A stretch of DNA of 64,000 nucleotides from Buchnera aphidicola (Muscaphis stroyani) (GCF_005080865.1 NZ_CP034861.1:555239-619238), one strand, 5' to 3'; shown: positions 40,919 through 51,486, counted from the first letter of the stretch. Numbers and translations are program-made. The notes: generated by a model from the letters alone, not told the origin.

Positions 40919-42336
40919 TTATTGAACAAAATATGAATATTTTATAATTGGTTTATTTTCAGGTGACACTATTACTGTTGAACGCACTCCAAAAAAACTG
41001 TATTTTTTAATATAATTTTTATCTTTTAATTCTAAATTAGATAAATAAGTAGCAACTAACTTTATTGATCCGTTTTCTAACATATTAATTTTGTAAATAT
41101 TTTTTTGATTTTTAAGTTCATACTCTTTAAGTTCAGGATTTTCAGAATACAATTGAAGCAATGGTTGATTTAAAAATTTATCATTAGCATATGTAGAAAT
41201 TAATACCTGATAATCTTCATTTGGTACAATTTCTTTAAATATTTTTTGCATTTTTGATTTATCATCTAAGAAAATTAATCTTCCATCAATGATAATAAAA
41301 AATGGAATGGAATCAGCCATAAAATCGCTGTCTAATTTTTTAGATAAAATTAATTCTTCGTAAGATTTTTTAAAATAATTAATAGTTGAAAATATATTTT
41401 GAGGGGTATTAAATCTGTCAGATACTTGCCAAATTCTATGATTCATAAAATGATCGTAACGAGATTTTTTTGCACTTTCATCCATTCTTTCTTGGAAAGT
41501 TTTTTCTTTTTTGAAGACGTTTTTTCTTCCTTTTAAATTGAAATCTTCTTCTAATATGTTGAAGGGATAATATTCGTCTTGAGTTTTAACTGGAGGAGTG
41601 ACAACAAAAAGATCAGGAAATGAACTTTGAGATTCGGGATGCTGTGGATTATTATTAAATGTATTGATAATTTTTATCTTTCCTTGAGATCTAATTTTTT
41701 CAATGATTGCTTTTATCATAATTTTAGAAGACTCAACTACTTGTTTAAGATTTTCAATGTATTTAATTAAAGCTTCTATCGCTGCATTTTTAGCATATAT
41801 AGCAAATTTATATACTTCTTTTATAATTTTTTTATAGCTGTTTTGAATTGTATCTTGAAATGTTTCAAAAATAGATCTTGATGTGCATAAATAATTAATA
41901 TTTTGAATTATTTTATTAAATATTTTTTTTGTATTATCAATTATATTAAAATTTGATTCAAAAAGAGTTTTTTTTTCTCAAATAAATTTTGAATTATTTC
42001 GTTTTTTTGATTAAAAAAATTTTTAATATATTTTAAATTTTTTGAATTTAAAAAAAGTTTATTAAAATTAATATATTTATATATTTCTTTCTTTTTTTTT
42101 GTTTTTTCTAAATTTAAAAAAGAAGATTTTTTATGTATTTCATCAGTATTTAAAAAATTAATTTTATTATTAAAAGAAATTGATACTTTGCTTTTGCTAT
42201 CACTAAACAAATTTAAATTTTTTTTATCTTCTATTTTTTTTTCTGTATTTTTTAAAAAAAATTTTTTTGAATTTTTATACTCATAAACGTTTGAATTAAA
42301 TTTTACGTTTTTTGTATTAATAGAGTTATGTGACAT
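40919..42336 (-). pseudogene. Large orphan protein, split by a frame error at poly(A) (possibly rescued)
   Basis: I do not recognise a family. The first frame (42336 to 41941) encodes 131 residues rich in Lys, Asn and Ser; the second runs open from the same place to the stop at 40919. They meet at an A9 run (minus strand of 41970-41978). One extra A joins them into a single 472-residue protein. The internal ATG at 41719 is only a convenience start: the frame is open for about 75 codons above it. Layout: polar N-terminus (1-110), helical lysine-rich middle (about 115-220), and a globular C-terminal part containing FPDLFVVTPPVKTQDEYYPF and SIPFFIIIDGRLIFLDD. No signal peptide or membrane segment is visible. 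AAGGA precedes ATG 42336 and a strong terminator follows. It may be a Buchnera-lineage protein of unknown function. Confidence 0.7.
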
Positions 42337-42537
42337 AATATTTTTTTCCTTTTTTATTTACTATTTGATATAATTAAAACTATAAAAAATAGTCTAAAAT
42401 TATTATTTTTCTTAAAATTAACAATTTAGGTTGTCAGTTATTTCATATTACAAAAAAAATTAAAGTAATTATAATAAAATACTGTCAATGTATACATTCT
42501 AAATACATTTTTTAAAAAGTCAATTAATAATATAAAA

Positions 42538-43284
42538 ATGGGAATATATTTAATTTACAAATTTAATAATAAAAGAATACAAAATTTAATTCACTCACTT
42601 AATTTAAAACATGATAAAAATGCATCAATGGCCTTAGTAGTAAATCATGATTCATTAGAATTGAATGATCTTGAAAATCCAAAAAAAGGCTCTATAAAAG
42701 TTGATTTCACTTCTAAAAAGAATAATTATAGATGTTATAAATCTAAAATGAAAAAAGAAATTTTATACAGAGCAATAGGAATAAAAAAATCATATTTTCC
42801 ATTTGTTTTAGATCTCACTGGAGGATTAGGATCTGATGCTTTTATACTTTCTTTTCTTGGATGCCGTGTCATAATGATAGAACGTCATCCAGTGGTAATG
42901 GCTTTATTAAGAGACGGATTAGATAGAGGATATAAAGATAAAAAAATAGGTTTTTGGTTAAAAAAAAGATTATTTTTAATTTTTAACGACAGTTTAAAGA
43001 TTAAAAAACTTCCTATTTTACAGCCAGATGTAATTTATATAGATCCCATGTACCCTGATAAAAAAAAAACAGCTTTACCAAAAAAAGAAATGCAATTTCT
43101 TCAAAAACTAATTGGAAAAAATGATGATTGTGACCATTTAATCACTCTTTCTAAAGAGCTAGCAAAAAAAAGAATTGTTGTAAAACGTCCTTGTTATGCA
43201 CCACCTTTATCAAAAGAAAAAGTAGATTTTATTATTAAAGGAAAATCTCATCGTTTTGATATATATAATTCTATTATAAAATAG
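42538..43284 (+). CDS. rsmJ: 16S rRNA (guanine(1516)-N(2))-methyltransferase
   Basis: Methylates G1516 in small-subunit RNA with S-adenosylmethionine. It has 248 residues (E. coli RsmJ/YhiQ 250). FVLDLTGGLGSDAFIL is the SAM-binding motif, then RVIMIERHPVVMALLRDGL, YIDPMYPDKKKTAL (catalytic DPMY) and the C-terminal KGKSHRFDIY. Convergent with pitA over eight bases. In E. coli rsmJ and pitA are separated by uspA, uspB and yhiP, all lost here. Confidence 0.94.
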   Translation: MGIYLIYKFNNKRIQNLIHSLNLKHDKNASMALVVNHDSLELNDLENPKKGSIKVDFTSKKNNYRCYKSKMKKEILYRAIGIKKSYFPFVLDLTGGLGSDAFILSFLGCRVIMIERHPVVMALLRDGLDRGYKDKKIGFWLKKRLFLIFNDSLKIKKLPILQPDVIYIDPMYPDKKKTALPKKEMQFLQKLIGKNDDCDHLITLSKELAKKRIVVKRPCYAPPLSKEKVDFIIKGKSHRFDIYNSIIK

Positions 43285-43291
43285 AAGCAAT

Positions 43292-44749
43292 TTATATAAA
43301 AAATAAAGTTATCCAATAAAAAAAACTAGATAATAAAATTGAAACAGGTAAAGTTAATATCCATGAAAGAGCTATATTTTTAATGGTTTTCATCTGAACG
43401 CCATCTCCGTCAATTAGCATCGTACCTGCTACAGAAGATGAAAGAATATGTGTTGTCGAAACAGGAATTCCGGTATAGCTTGCTATTCCAATTGAAAAAG
43501 ATGCAGTAATTTGAGCTGACATTGCTTGTGCATAAGTCATTTTTTTTCTTCCTATTTTTTCTCCAATAGTGATAACTATGCGTTTCCAACCTATCATAGT
43601 GCCTATTGATAAAGAGAATGCAACAACTAATATAATCCAAATTGGAGCATATTCTACTGTTTTAAGAACATTTTTTTGAGTTTTTTCTAAGTAGTATCGA
43701 TCTTTAACAGTTATATGAGAAGAGTTTATTATATTATTAATTTCATCAGAAATACACAATAAAAAATGACGTAATTGAGTTTTTTCTTCAATATTTAATT
43801 TATTATAGCTAGATGTGTTATAAAGTACCAATTTTATATTTTTTACATTTTTTTTAATTTTAAAATAATAACATCGATCAAACAAACGTTTATTATAACT
43901 GTCATTAAAACTTTTATTATTATTAGAATAATATTTTTCTAAATTAAAAATAGCATTTTTTGTACAATTTATTTCATTTTTTGAAGCGTTTAAATTAACT
44001 AAAAAACTAGATGGTGCAATACTTATTAATACAAGCATGATCAGTCCAATTCCCTTTTGCCCATCATTTGCACCATGCGCATAACTAACTCCAATAGAAG
44101 AAAAAATTAAAAAAATTCGAATTAAAAATGGAGGATTTTTTTTTCCATCCATTTCTTTTCGTTCTACAGGTGTCATATGAATTCGATAAAAATTTTTATT
44201 TTTTTTTGAAACATATCTTAATAAAAAAACTAAGCTACCTGCTATAATTAAACCTACAATAGGAGAAAAAATTAGAGATAAAAAAATGCTTGTCATTTTC
44301 GGAATATTGAGAGCATTTATTAAAGATAAATCTTTAATAATAGCATTAGTTAAACCAATGCCAATTATGGACCCAATAAGGGAGTGAGAGCTTGATGCTG
44401 GTAAACAAAAATACCATGTAGATAAATTCCAAAGTATTGTAGCTGATAACATAGAAAAAACCATAGCAAGAGCATTTTTAGAATCAGCATTTATCAATAA
44501 ATCATTAGGTAATAAGTGAACAATTGCATATGCAACAGTTAATCCTCCTAATAGAACACCTAAAAAATTAAATAATCCTGACATGATAACCGCAAAATGA
44601 GCAGATGTTGCTCGAGTGTAAATTAAAGTTGAAACCGAATTTGCAGTATCATGAAAACCATTAATGGCTTCATAAAATAATACAAATAATAAAGCTAAAA
44701 AAATAGATAAACTATGATTCAAATCAGAATTAAAAAATAAATATAGCAT
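43292..44749 (-). CDS. pitA: Low-affinity inorganic phosphate transporter
   Basis: Proton-driven metal-phosphate symporter of the inner membrane. It has 485 residues (E. coli PitA 499). The duplicated family signature appears as FYEAINGFHDTANSVST near residue 25 and SYAHGANDGQKGIGL near 220. About ten membrane segments surround a hydrophilic loop (about residues 255-355) that is reduced and poorly conserved. GIPVSTTHILSSSVAGTM lies in the last third. Phosphate uptake supports the nucleotide and sugar-phosphate enzymes of this genome. Confidence 0.95.
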   Translation of the reverse strand: MLYLFFNSDLNHSLSIFLALLFVLFYEAINGFHDTANSVSTLIYTRATSAHFAVIMSGLFNFLGVLLGGLTVAYAIVHLLPNDLLINADSKNALAMVFSMLSATILWNLSTWYFCLPASSSHSLIGSIIGIGLTNAIIKDLSLINALNIPKMTSIFLSLIFSPIVGLIIAGSLVFLLRYVSKKNKNFYRIHMTPVERKEMDGKKNPPFLIRIFLIFSSIGVSYAHGANDGQKGIGLIMLVLISIAPSSFLVNLNASKNEINCTKNAIFNLEKYYSNNNKSFNDSYNKRLFDRCYYFKIKKNVKNIKLVLYNTSSYNKLNIEEKTQLRHFLLCISDEINNIINSSHITVKDRYYLEKTQKNVLKTVEYAPIWIILVVAFSLSIGTMIGWKRIVITIGEKIGRKKMTYAQAMSAQITASFSIGIASYTGIPVSTTHILSSSVAGTMLIDGDGVQMKTIKNIALSWILTLPVSILLSSFFYWITLFFI

Positions 44750-44917
44750 AATCTTTAAGCCATTTTGATGAATTGAACTAAGTTTATTATCTGTGAGAAA
44801 CTATGCTTGAGGAAAGAAAAATATTAATTTTATTTTCAATAGTTATGAAGTAAAAATTAAAATTAGTTTAAAAATATCAAGTATGCTTCGCTTATAAAAT
44901 TTATTGATTGTATGCTG

Positions 44918-46153
44918 TTAAGCAGAACAATTATTGTTAATTTTTATTTTTTTCATTTTTAAAGATAAAAAAATCCCAATAGTCAGCATTGTTATAACAA
45001 AAAATGAAATACCTATCCATTTTGAATAAAACCAAAAAAAACCACCAAACGTACCAAATACACTTGAACCTAAATAATAAAAAAATAAGTACAAAGAAGC
45101 CGCTTGCACTTTTCCGGAATTAGAACATGTACCAACCCAACTACTGACTACTGAGTGAGATGCAAAAAAACCGCTTGAAAATACTATTAAACCTAAAATT
45201 ATTACAAATAAGTGATTATATTGAGTAATTACTACTCCTAAAAACATTAAAGATAATGATCCAATGAGAATATTATTTTGACTATATTTATTCGTTAGTA
45301 TTCCAGCTTTAGGAGAGCTGTACACTCCGGTTAAATAAATGATAGAAAGTAATCCAATACTAGATTGACATAGATAAAAAGGTTTTAATATTAAACGATA
45401 ACCAATATAATTAAAAATTGTAACAAAACTACCCATTAATACAAATCCTATAAAAAAAAGAATACACAATTCTATATTTTTTAATTGAAAGCAAAAATTC
45501 TTCATAAATTTTTTTAAATTAACAGAAACAGAACAAAAATTTTGAGATGGAGGTAATAAACATAAAAAAAAACATGATGAAATAAAAGAAGATAATCCAA
45601 TTATCATTAATGAAACATTCCAAGAAAATTGTTCAGACAAAATACTGCTTAAAAGTCTTCCTGAACACCCTCCAATAGTATTACCGCTAATATATAATCC
45701 CATGCAAAAAGATAATGAAGAAGGATCTATTTCTTCGCTTATATATGTCATAGCAACTGCAACAACACCACTTAAAGATAATCCAGTTAATGCGCGGAGT
45801 ATAATAATAGAATACCAGCTGTGCATAGAAGAACATATTATTGTAAAAATTGCCGCCATTAATAAAGAAGTTGACATAATTAATTTTCGACCAATTACAT
45901 CAGATAGTGGACCAGTAAATAGCATTCCTAAAGCCATCATTGCAGTAGAAGACGAAAGTGATAAGCTGCTTTGGGCTGGAGTTAAATGAAATTGCTTAGA
46001 AAACACTGGTAAAATTGATTGTACGCAGTACAAAATAGAAAAAGTAGAAAAACCGCCTGAAAAAAGAGCTAAAATAAGTCGATTAAATTTTTTTGTACCT
46101 TTTTTTATATATTTTTTTTCTATTAAGACTTTCTTTTTTTTTAAAATCATCAA
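44918..46153 (-). CDS. ynfM: Major facilitator superfamily transporter, YnfM type
   Basis: Twelve-segment transporter of the drug/proton-antiporter kind; the substrate is unknown. It has 411 residues (E. coli YnfM 417). The match is strong across the whole chain: YIKKGTKKF, LALFSGGFSTFSILYCVQ, LFTGPLSDVIGRKL (family loop 2-3), SGNTIGGCSGRL and NYIGYRL. Its conservation suggests an important exchange with the host. AAGGAG precedes ATG 46153. Confidence 0.9.
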   Translation of the reverse strand: MMILKKKKVLIEKKYIKKGTKKFNRLILALFSGGFSTFSILYCVQSILPVFSKQFHLTPAQSSLSLSSSTAMMALGMLFTGPLSDVIGRKLIMSTSLLMAAIFTIICSSMHSWYSIIILRALTGLSLSGVVAVAMTYISEEIDPSSLSFCMGLYISGNTIGGCSGRLLSSILSEQFSWNVSLMIIGLSSFISSCFFLCLLPPSQNFCSVSVNLKKFMKNFCFQLKNIELCILFFIGFVLMGSFVTIFNYIGYRLILKPFYLCQSSIGLLSIIYLTGVYSSPKAGILTNKYSQNNILIGSLSLMFLGVVITQYNHLFVIILGLIVFSSGFFASHSVVSSWVGTCSNSGKVQAASLYLFFYYLGSSVFGTFGGFFWFYSKWIGISFFVITMLTIGIFLSLKMKKIKINNNCSA

Positions 46154-46197
46154 ATAAGCTCCTTTTTTACAAAAAATATTGATTTTTTAAAATACAA

Positions 46198-47043
46198 TTA
46201 AATATATATAAAACCATCGTATACATGAGTTGCAGGTCCTGTCATATAAAGAGGATGTTTAAATCCATTCCATTTTATCATTAAAGTTCCTCCAATTAAA
46301 TCTACTTGAACATTACAAGAAAGTACTCTTTGTGCAATTCCTAGACTGACTGCCGCACAAGCTCCTGTTCCACAAGATTGCGTTTCACCTACATCACGTT
46401 CATATACTCTTAATTTTATATGATTTTTATTTATTATTTTCATAAAACTTACGTTTATCCCATTAGGGAAAATTCCATCTTTTTCTAGGATTTTACCAAT
46501 TTTTTTTACAGGTGCATTTTTTATACATTCTACTTTAATAATACAGTGAGGGTTTCCCATACAAACAATGCCGCACACTAAATTATTATTTAATAATTGA
46601 ATTGAAAAATTATTAGAATTTTTTTTATATAATGAAGGAGTTTGAACTTTTTTTAAAATAGGTTCGTTCATATTAACTTGAACTGTATTGTCAGGCATAA
46701 AATTAATTATTATTTTTTTTTTCATTGTACGAACAGTAACGCTTTTTTTATTGGTTAACTTCTTTATTAAAAGAAATAAACCAAAACATCGAGCGCCGTT
46801 ACCGCATTGTTCAACCTCATTTCCGTTAGAATTAAAAATTCGATAATTAAAATCATATTCAGGATCTTTTGGTTTTTCTACAAGAAGTAATTGGTCGAAA
46901 CCAATTCCGGTATGTCGATTCGACCATTGTTTTATTAATAAAGAAGATATGACTATTTTTTGATCAATACCATTGATAACCATAAAATCATTTCCTAATC
47001 CGTGCATTTTAGAAAAGTAAATTTTTTTTTTAAAATGATACAT
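46198..47043 (-). CDS. dapF: Diaminopimelate epimerase
   Basis: Turns LL- into meso-diaminopimelate, needed for murein and for lysine supplied to the host. It has 281 residues (E. coli 274). It is a cofactor-free two-cysteine epimerase: one cysteine lies in [11 protein letters not shown], the other in [24 protein letters not shown] marks the N-terminus; six extra residues precede it, with GGAG upstream of ATG 47043. An in-frame T10 run (47022-47031) codes for its lysines without breaking the gene. It is divergent from cyaY, as in E. coli, where cyaY and dapF are close. Confidence 0.95.
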   Translation of the reverse strand: MYHFKKKIYFSKMHGLGNDFMVINGIDQKIVISSLLIKQWSNRHTGIGFDQLLLVEKPKDPEYDFNYRIFNSNGNEVEQCGNGARCFGLFLLIKKLTNKKSVTVRTMKKKIIINFMPDNTVQVNMNEPILKKVQTPSLYKKNSNNFSIQLLNNNLVCGIVCMGNPHCIIKVECIKNAPVKKIGKILEKDGIFPNGINVSFMKIINKNHIKLRVYERDVGETQSCGTGACAAVSLGIAQRVLSCNVQVDLIGGTLMIKWNGFKHPLYMTGPATHVYDGFIYI

Positions 47044-47235
47044 AAATGCTTTGCTCCGGTATTAATAATTTTTTTATTTATAATAAATAAATGTTTTTTA
47101 AAATATACACAAAGTATTTTATATCTTTTTAGATATTAAAATATATTATATATAAGTTAATTATTTTTTATTTTAAATTAGGTATAATAAATACTATTAA
47201 CTAATAATATAACTTTTTAGACAAAGAGCGCTAAA

Positions 47236-47571
47236 ATGACTGATAAAAAATATCATAAACTAGTAAATAATTTATTTTTAGAAATAGAAGATAATTTAAA
47301 TTCTTACATTAATGAAATAGATATAGATTATGAAATACAAAACAATATTATGACTATAATGTTTGAAAATAAAAGTGTAATAATAATTAATAAACAAGAA
47401 TCATTAAAACAAATTTGGCTAGCTACATCAGAGAATGGTCATCATTTTTGTTATGATAACAATCAGTGGATTTGTAACCGAAGTAATAAAAATTTTTGGG
47501 AAATATTAAAGAATGCATGCATTATTCAGTCAAATCAAAAGCTAATTTTAAAAATAAAAAAAAAATTTTAA
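47236..47571 (+). CDS. cyaY: Frataxin-like iron-binding protein CyaY
   Basis: Bacterial frataxin; binds iron and IscS and modulates the rate of Fe-S assembly. It has 111 residues (E. coli 106). An acidic first helix ([18 protein letters not shown]) is followed by a beta sheet with SLKQIWLAT and [12 protein letters not shown]. Its partner IscS is encoded at 57526. AGAG lies upstream of the ATG. Followed by hemC after 130 bases, in keeping with the E. coli hemC-cyaY neighbourhood. Confidence 0.93.
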   Translation: MTDKKYHKLVNNLFLEIEDNLNSYINEIDIDYEIQNNIMTIMFENKSVIIINKQESLKQIWLATSENGHHFCYDNNQWICNRSNKNFWEILKNACIIQSNQKLILKIKKKF

Positions 47572-47701
47572 CGATACAAAATTTAAATTTTTCAAGTATT
47601 CAGTTTTAATAAACTATTATAATGTTTTTAACTAAGTTTAAAAAGTAATTACATTTTTATTTTTAATAAAAAATATTGATTACATTAACATAAATGAAAA
47701 A

Positions 47702-48643
47702 ATGCAAAATAAAATTTTAAGAATTGCTACTAGAAAAAGTCCTTTAGCTTTAAAGCAAACTGAGTATGTTGAAAAAAAATTATTGTCTTTATATCCATAT
47801 TTAAAAACTAAACTAGTACCTATTGTGACTCATGGTGACAATATTTTAAATAAATCTCTTTCAAAAATTGGAGGAAAAGGATTATTTATTAAAGAATTAG
47901 AAATAGCTCTTCTAGATAATAAAGCAGATATCGCAATACATTCTATGAAAGATTTACCAGTAAGGATTACAAAAGAATTGTGTTTAGCAAGTATATGCAA
48001 AAGAGGAAGTGCTTTAGATACTCTAGTCTCTAATCAATATAAGTCAATTAATCATTTACCGAAAGGAGCGGTTATTGGAACATCTAGTTTGAGACGACAA
48101 TGTCAATTAATTACCTATCGTCCAGATTTAGTTATTTCTCCTTTAAGAGGAAATGTAGAAACGAGAATTGCTAAACTAGATGAAGGGAAATACGATGCTA
48201 TCATTCTTGCTGCAGAAGGTTTAAATAGATTGGGTTTAAAACATAGAATTACTCAAATTATACCGCCAGAATTATTACTTCCTTCATGCGGCCAGGGCGC
48301 AATTGGAATTCAATCACGATTAAATGATAAAAAAGTATTATTTTTTTTATCTCGACTTAATCACATAAATACTTTTATCGAAATAAATGCTGAAAGAGCC
48401 TTTTGTAAAAAATTAGAAGCTGGATGTCAAATACCTATTGGAAGCTATGCTGTTTTGAGAAAAAATAAGATTTGGCTCAGAGGATTAGTAGGCTCTCCTA
48501 ATGGAGATGTAATACTTAAAGGAGAAAGAATAGGGTCATTTAATACAGCTCAAAAAATGGGGCATTCGCTTGCAAATGAATTGCTTTATTATGGAGCTAA
48601 TCAAATTCTTAAAAATGTTTATATACAAAAACCAAATTTATAA
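47702..48643 (+). CDS. hemC: Hydroxymethylbilane synthase
   Basis: Joins four porphobilinogens into hydroxymethylbilane. It has 313 residues, the E. coli length. [13 protein letters not shown] at the start, the catalytic aspartate in [27 protein letters not shown], and the cofactor-binding cysteine in [14 protein letters not shown] are all present. It is followed by hemD after three bases, the E. coli hemCD pair; hemX and hemY are absent. Confidence 0.96.
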   Translation: MQNKILRIATRKSPLALKQTEYVEKKLLSLYPYLKTKLVPIVTHGDNILNKSLSKIGGKGLFIKELEIALLDNKADIAIHSMKDLPVRITKELCLASICKRGSALDTLVSNQYKSINHLPKGAVIGTSSLRRQCQLITYRPDLVISPLRGNVETRIAKLDEGKYDAIILAAEGLNRLGLKHRITQIIPPELLLPSCGQGAIGIQSRLNDKKVLFFLSRLNHINTFIEINAERAFCKKLEAGCQIPIGSYAVLRKNKIWLRGLVGSPNGDVILKGERIGSFNTAQKMGHSLANELLYYGANQILKNVYIQKPNL

Positions 48644-48646
48644 AAT

Positions 48647-49434
48647 ATGAAAATATTAATTATGAGACCTTTTCCGGAAGGTAAAGAGTTAGTGAAAAAA
48701 TTGAAAGAAGCAGGGATATCTGCTTGGAATTTTTCTTTGTTTAATTTTAAAGTTAGTACAAGCTTAATAAGCTTATCTAAAAAAGCTTATCAATTATATA
48801 CATCTGATTTAATTTTTGTTTTTTCTAAGAAATCTATTTATTTTACTCAACTATATTTAAATTATCATAATTTAGTATGGCCATCTCATCCAAAATATTA
48901 TGCTATTGGAAAAAATACAGCTTTTTTTCTTAAAAAATACGTTTTAAAAAAAGTATATTTTCCAAAAAAAAAGAAAATAGTGAAAGTTTATTAAAAATTT
49001 TTTATAAAAACAAATGTATTAAAGATAAAAAAATACTTTTATTACAAGGCGAAAATGGAAGAAAACTGATAAAAAATAGTTTAAAAAAAAATGGATTTAA
49101 TGTTTCTTTAGTTGAATGTTATAAAAGAGTTTTTAAAAATATAAACATTGAATTAGAACTAAAAAAATGGAAATTTTATAAAATAAATACACTGTTAGTT
49201 ACAAACAGTGAAATTTTGAATAAATTAAATGATATATTTGATGATATTAATCAAAAAAAATGGCTTTTTGAATGTAAAATTTTTGTAGTAGGTGATCGAT
49301 TAAAAAAACTGGCTAAAGAAATAGGATGGAAAAATATTATAGTTTCTGAATATGCAAATAATGATTATTTACTAAAATTAATTATAAAAAATTATTATTC
49401 TTTAAACTTATTTGGTCGGCGAAAGAGGATTTGA
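48647..49434 (+). pseudogene. hemD: Uroporphyrinogen-III synthase, split by a frame error at poly(A) (possibly rescued)
   Basis: Closes hydroxymethylbilane to uroporphyrinogen III. The first frame gives MKILIMRPFPEGKELV to residue 115 and stops at 48994. The matching second half (LLLQGENGRKLI, ECYKRV, VVGDRLKKLAKEIGW) is in the next frame. The switch lies at A9 (48964-48972): with ten A the protein is 262 residues (E. coli 246) and follows the family throughout. Conservation of the second half argues that it is still selected. Its last codons run into tRNA-Pro on the opposite strand (22-base overlap). Without a working HemD, hydroxymethylbilane would only close non-enzymatically to the useless type I isomer. 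Confidence 0.85.
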
Positions 49435-49489
49435 ACCTCTGACCTACTGGTCCCAAACCAGTTGCGCTACCAAACTGCGCTATTCGCCG
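49413..49489 (-). tRNA. tRNA-Pro (UGG)
   Basis: Cloverleaf with acceptor CGGCGAA/TTCGCCG, anticodon loop TTTGGGA (UGG) and T arm GAGGTTCAAATCCTC, matching E. coli proM. 77 bases including encoded CCA. First-listed of a three-tRNA cluster equal to E. coli argX-hisR-leuT-proM without leuT. Confidence 0.96.
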
Positions 49490-49517
49490 TTAAAGTTAAT
49501 GATATGTTTTATTTTTG

Positions 49518-49591
49518 GGTGGTTAATGGGATTTGAACCCATGACCACTGGAATCACAATCCAGAGCTCTACCAACTGAGCTATAACCACC
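49518..49591 (-). tRNA. tRNA-His (GUG)
   Basis: Acceptor arm includes the extra G at -1 opposite C73, the identity element of histidine tRNAs. The anticodon loop is TTGTGAT (GUG) and the T arm is near identical to E. coli hisR. 74 bases; CCA is not encoded. Confidence 0.96.
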
Positions 49592-49600
49592 AATGAAAAA

Positions 49601-49674
49601 TGCGCTCGACAGGATTTGAACCTGATACCTCTATCTTCGGAAGATAGCGCTCTATCCAAATGAGCTACGAGCGC
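49601..49674 (-). tRNA. tRNA-Arg (CCG)
   Basis: Acceptor GCGCTCG/CGAGCGC with discriminator A; anticodon loop TTCCGAA (CCG) as in E. coli argX. 74 bases; CCA is not encoded. Retention of a tRNA for the rare CGG codon in so A+T-rich a genome is noteworthy. It is transcribed first of the three. Confidence 0.95.
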
Positions 49675-49784
49675 ATTAATATAAAATAAAATTAGATTTT
49701 AAAATTAATAACGCTTCTTGTCCAGCTTTTTTTTGAAAAAATTTTATAAAAAGTAGTTTTATCATTAAAAATTATTTTTAATTT

Positions 49785-51044
49785 TTATGAACGTTTCATC
49801 ATATCAAAAAATTCATCGTTAGTTTTTGTCATTGATAATTTATTAAGTAAAAATTCCATTGCATCTATTTCACTCATAGGATGAATTATTTTTCTTAAAA
49901 TCCACATTTTTTGAAGTTCTTCTGGTAAAGCGAGCAATTCTTCTTTACGAGTTCCAGAACGATTATAATCTATAGCTGGAAAAACTCGTTTTTCTGCAAT
50001 TTTTCTTGATAATGGCAGTTCCATATTTCCAGTTCCTTTGAATTCTTCATATATAACTTCATCCATTTTTGATCCTGTGTCTACCAAAGCAGTTGCAATA
50101 ATTGTTAAACTACCTCCCTCTTCTACATTTCTTGCAGCTCCAAAAAATCTCTTAGGTCGATGCAAAGCATTAGCATCAACACCTCCTGTTAAAACTTTAC
50201 CAGATGCTGGAACAACTGTATTATATGCTCTTGCTAATCGAGTAATTGAGTCCAGTAAGATAATAACATCTTTTTTATGTTCTACTAATCTTTTTGCTTT
50301 TTCAATAACCATTTCAGCAACTTGAACATGTCTAGAAGCCGGCTCATCAAAAGTAGAAGCAACTACTTCTCCCTTTACCAATCTTTGCATTTCGGTTACT
50401 TCTTCAGGTCTTTCATCAATTAATAGCACCATTAACACGCAATCGGGATGATTATAAGCAATGCTTTGAGCGATATTTTGTAATAAAATGGTTTTTCCTG
50501 CTTTTGGAGGTGCTACAATTAAGCCTCTTTGTCCTCTTCCGATAGGAGAAGCTAAATCTAATACTCTTGCTGTTAAATCTTCTGTAGAACCATTTCCTCG
50601 TTCCATTCTTAATCTAGAATTAGCATGTAAAGGAGTTAAATTTTCAAATAAAATTTTACTTCTTGCGTTTTCAGGTTTATCATAATTGACTTCGTTTACT
50701 TTAAGAAGAGCAAAATATCTTTCTCCTTCTTTTGGTGGTCTTATTTTTCCTGAAATAGTATCTCCAGTTCGCAGATTGAATCTACGAATTTGACTAGGTG
50801 AAACATAAATGTCATCAGGACCAGCTAAATATGAACTATCAGCTGAACGTAAAAAACCAAAACCATCTTGTAATATTTCTAAGACACCGTCTCCAAATAT
50901 ATCTTCTCCACTTTTCGCGTGTTGTTTTAGGATGGCAAAAATAATATCTTGTTTACGCATTCGCGCTAAATTTTCCAACCCCATTTTTTCACCAAGAGTA
51001 ATTAATTCAGAAACTGGCATATTTTTAAGTGCGGTAAGATTCAT
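49785..51044 (-). CDS. rho: Transcription termination factor Rho
   Basis: Hexameric RNA translocase that ends transcription of untranslated RNA. It has 419 residues, the E. coli length. The RNA-binding OB domain (about 50-120) includes [19 protein letters not shown], split here as two blocks. Walker [12 protein letters not shown] at about residues 174-184, the Q-loop region and Walker [17 protein letters not shown] are unchanged. It is a markedly conserved gene in a drifting genome. Order trxA-rho-(tRNAs) follows E. coli; rhlB is absent. Confidence 0.97.
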   Translation of the reverse strand: MNLTALKNMPVSELITLGEKMGLENLARMRKQDIIFAILKQHAKSGEDIFGDGVLEILQDGFGFLRSADSSYLAGPDDIYVSPSQIRRFNLRTGDTISGKIRPPKEGERYFALLKVNEVNYDKPENARSKILFENLTPLHANSRLRMERGNGSTEDLTARVLDLASPIGRGQRGLIVAPPKAGKTILLQNIAQSIAYNHPDCVLMVLLIDERPEEVTEMQRLVKGEVVASTFDEPASRHVQVAEMVIEKAKRLVEHKKDVIILLDSITRLARAYNTVVPASGKVLTGGVDANALHRPKRFFGAARNVEEGGSLTIIATALVDTGSKMDEVIYEEFKGTGNMELPLSRKIAEKRVFPAIDYNRSGTRKEELLALPEELQKMWILRKIIHPMSEIDAMEFLLNKLSMTKTNDEFFDMMKRS

Positions 51045-51159
51045 AATGGTGGGTTCTTAGTAAAATCGGGGTAAATCTCGAAATGATAGTTATGACATAA
51101 TATAAAAAGCACTTATGTCTATTAATAAATTTATAATTAGTTTTATTTAAAAAAACATT

Positions 51160-51486
51160 TTAGTAAATATTTTTGTCTAAAAATTCTTTAAGTTCTAACT
51201 TAGAAATCGCCCCGACTTTTGTAGCAAGAACCTGTCCTTTATGAAATAATAATAATGCAGGAATTCCTCTAATAGAGTAAAGAGGAGCTGTTTTAGGATT
51301 TTTTTCAATATCAATTTTTCCAACAACAACTTTATTGCAATATTCTTCTGTTATTTCTTCTAAAACAGGAGCTAATATTTTACATGGATTACACCATTTA
51401 GCCCAAAAATCGACTAACGTAAAAGATGTAGATTTTAATACTTTTTCTTTAAAATTATGATCTGTGAGTTCAATTATTTTGTTCAT
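51160..51486 (-). CDS. trxA: Thioredoxin 1, with a WCNPC active site
   Basis: General disulfide reductase of the cytoplasm. It has 108 residues from ATG 51486 (E. coli 109); the frame is open 27 codons upstream to 51567, but those residues are not conserved. [16 protein letters not shown] holds the active site as WCNPC instead of the usual WCGPC. The cis-proline loop RGIPALLLF is intact. It lies between rho and rep, as in E. coli (rep-...-trxA-rho). Confidence 0.95.
   Translation of the reverse strand: MNKIIELTDHNFKEKVLKSTSFTLVDFWAKWCNPCKILAPVLEEITEEYCNKVVVGKIDIEKNPKTAPLYSIRGIPALLLFHKGQVLATKVGAISKLELKEFLDKNIY

Noticed and set aside
41719..41721. Treating the ATG at 41719 as the start of an independent 266-residue gene
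   Set aside because: The same frame is open for about 75 codons upstream to an A9 run where it joins a frame with a good ribosome site and start; the single-gene model explains both parts.
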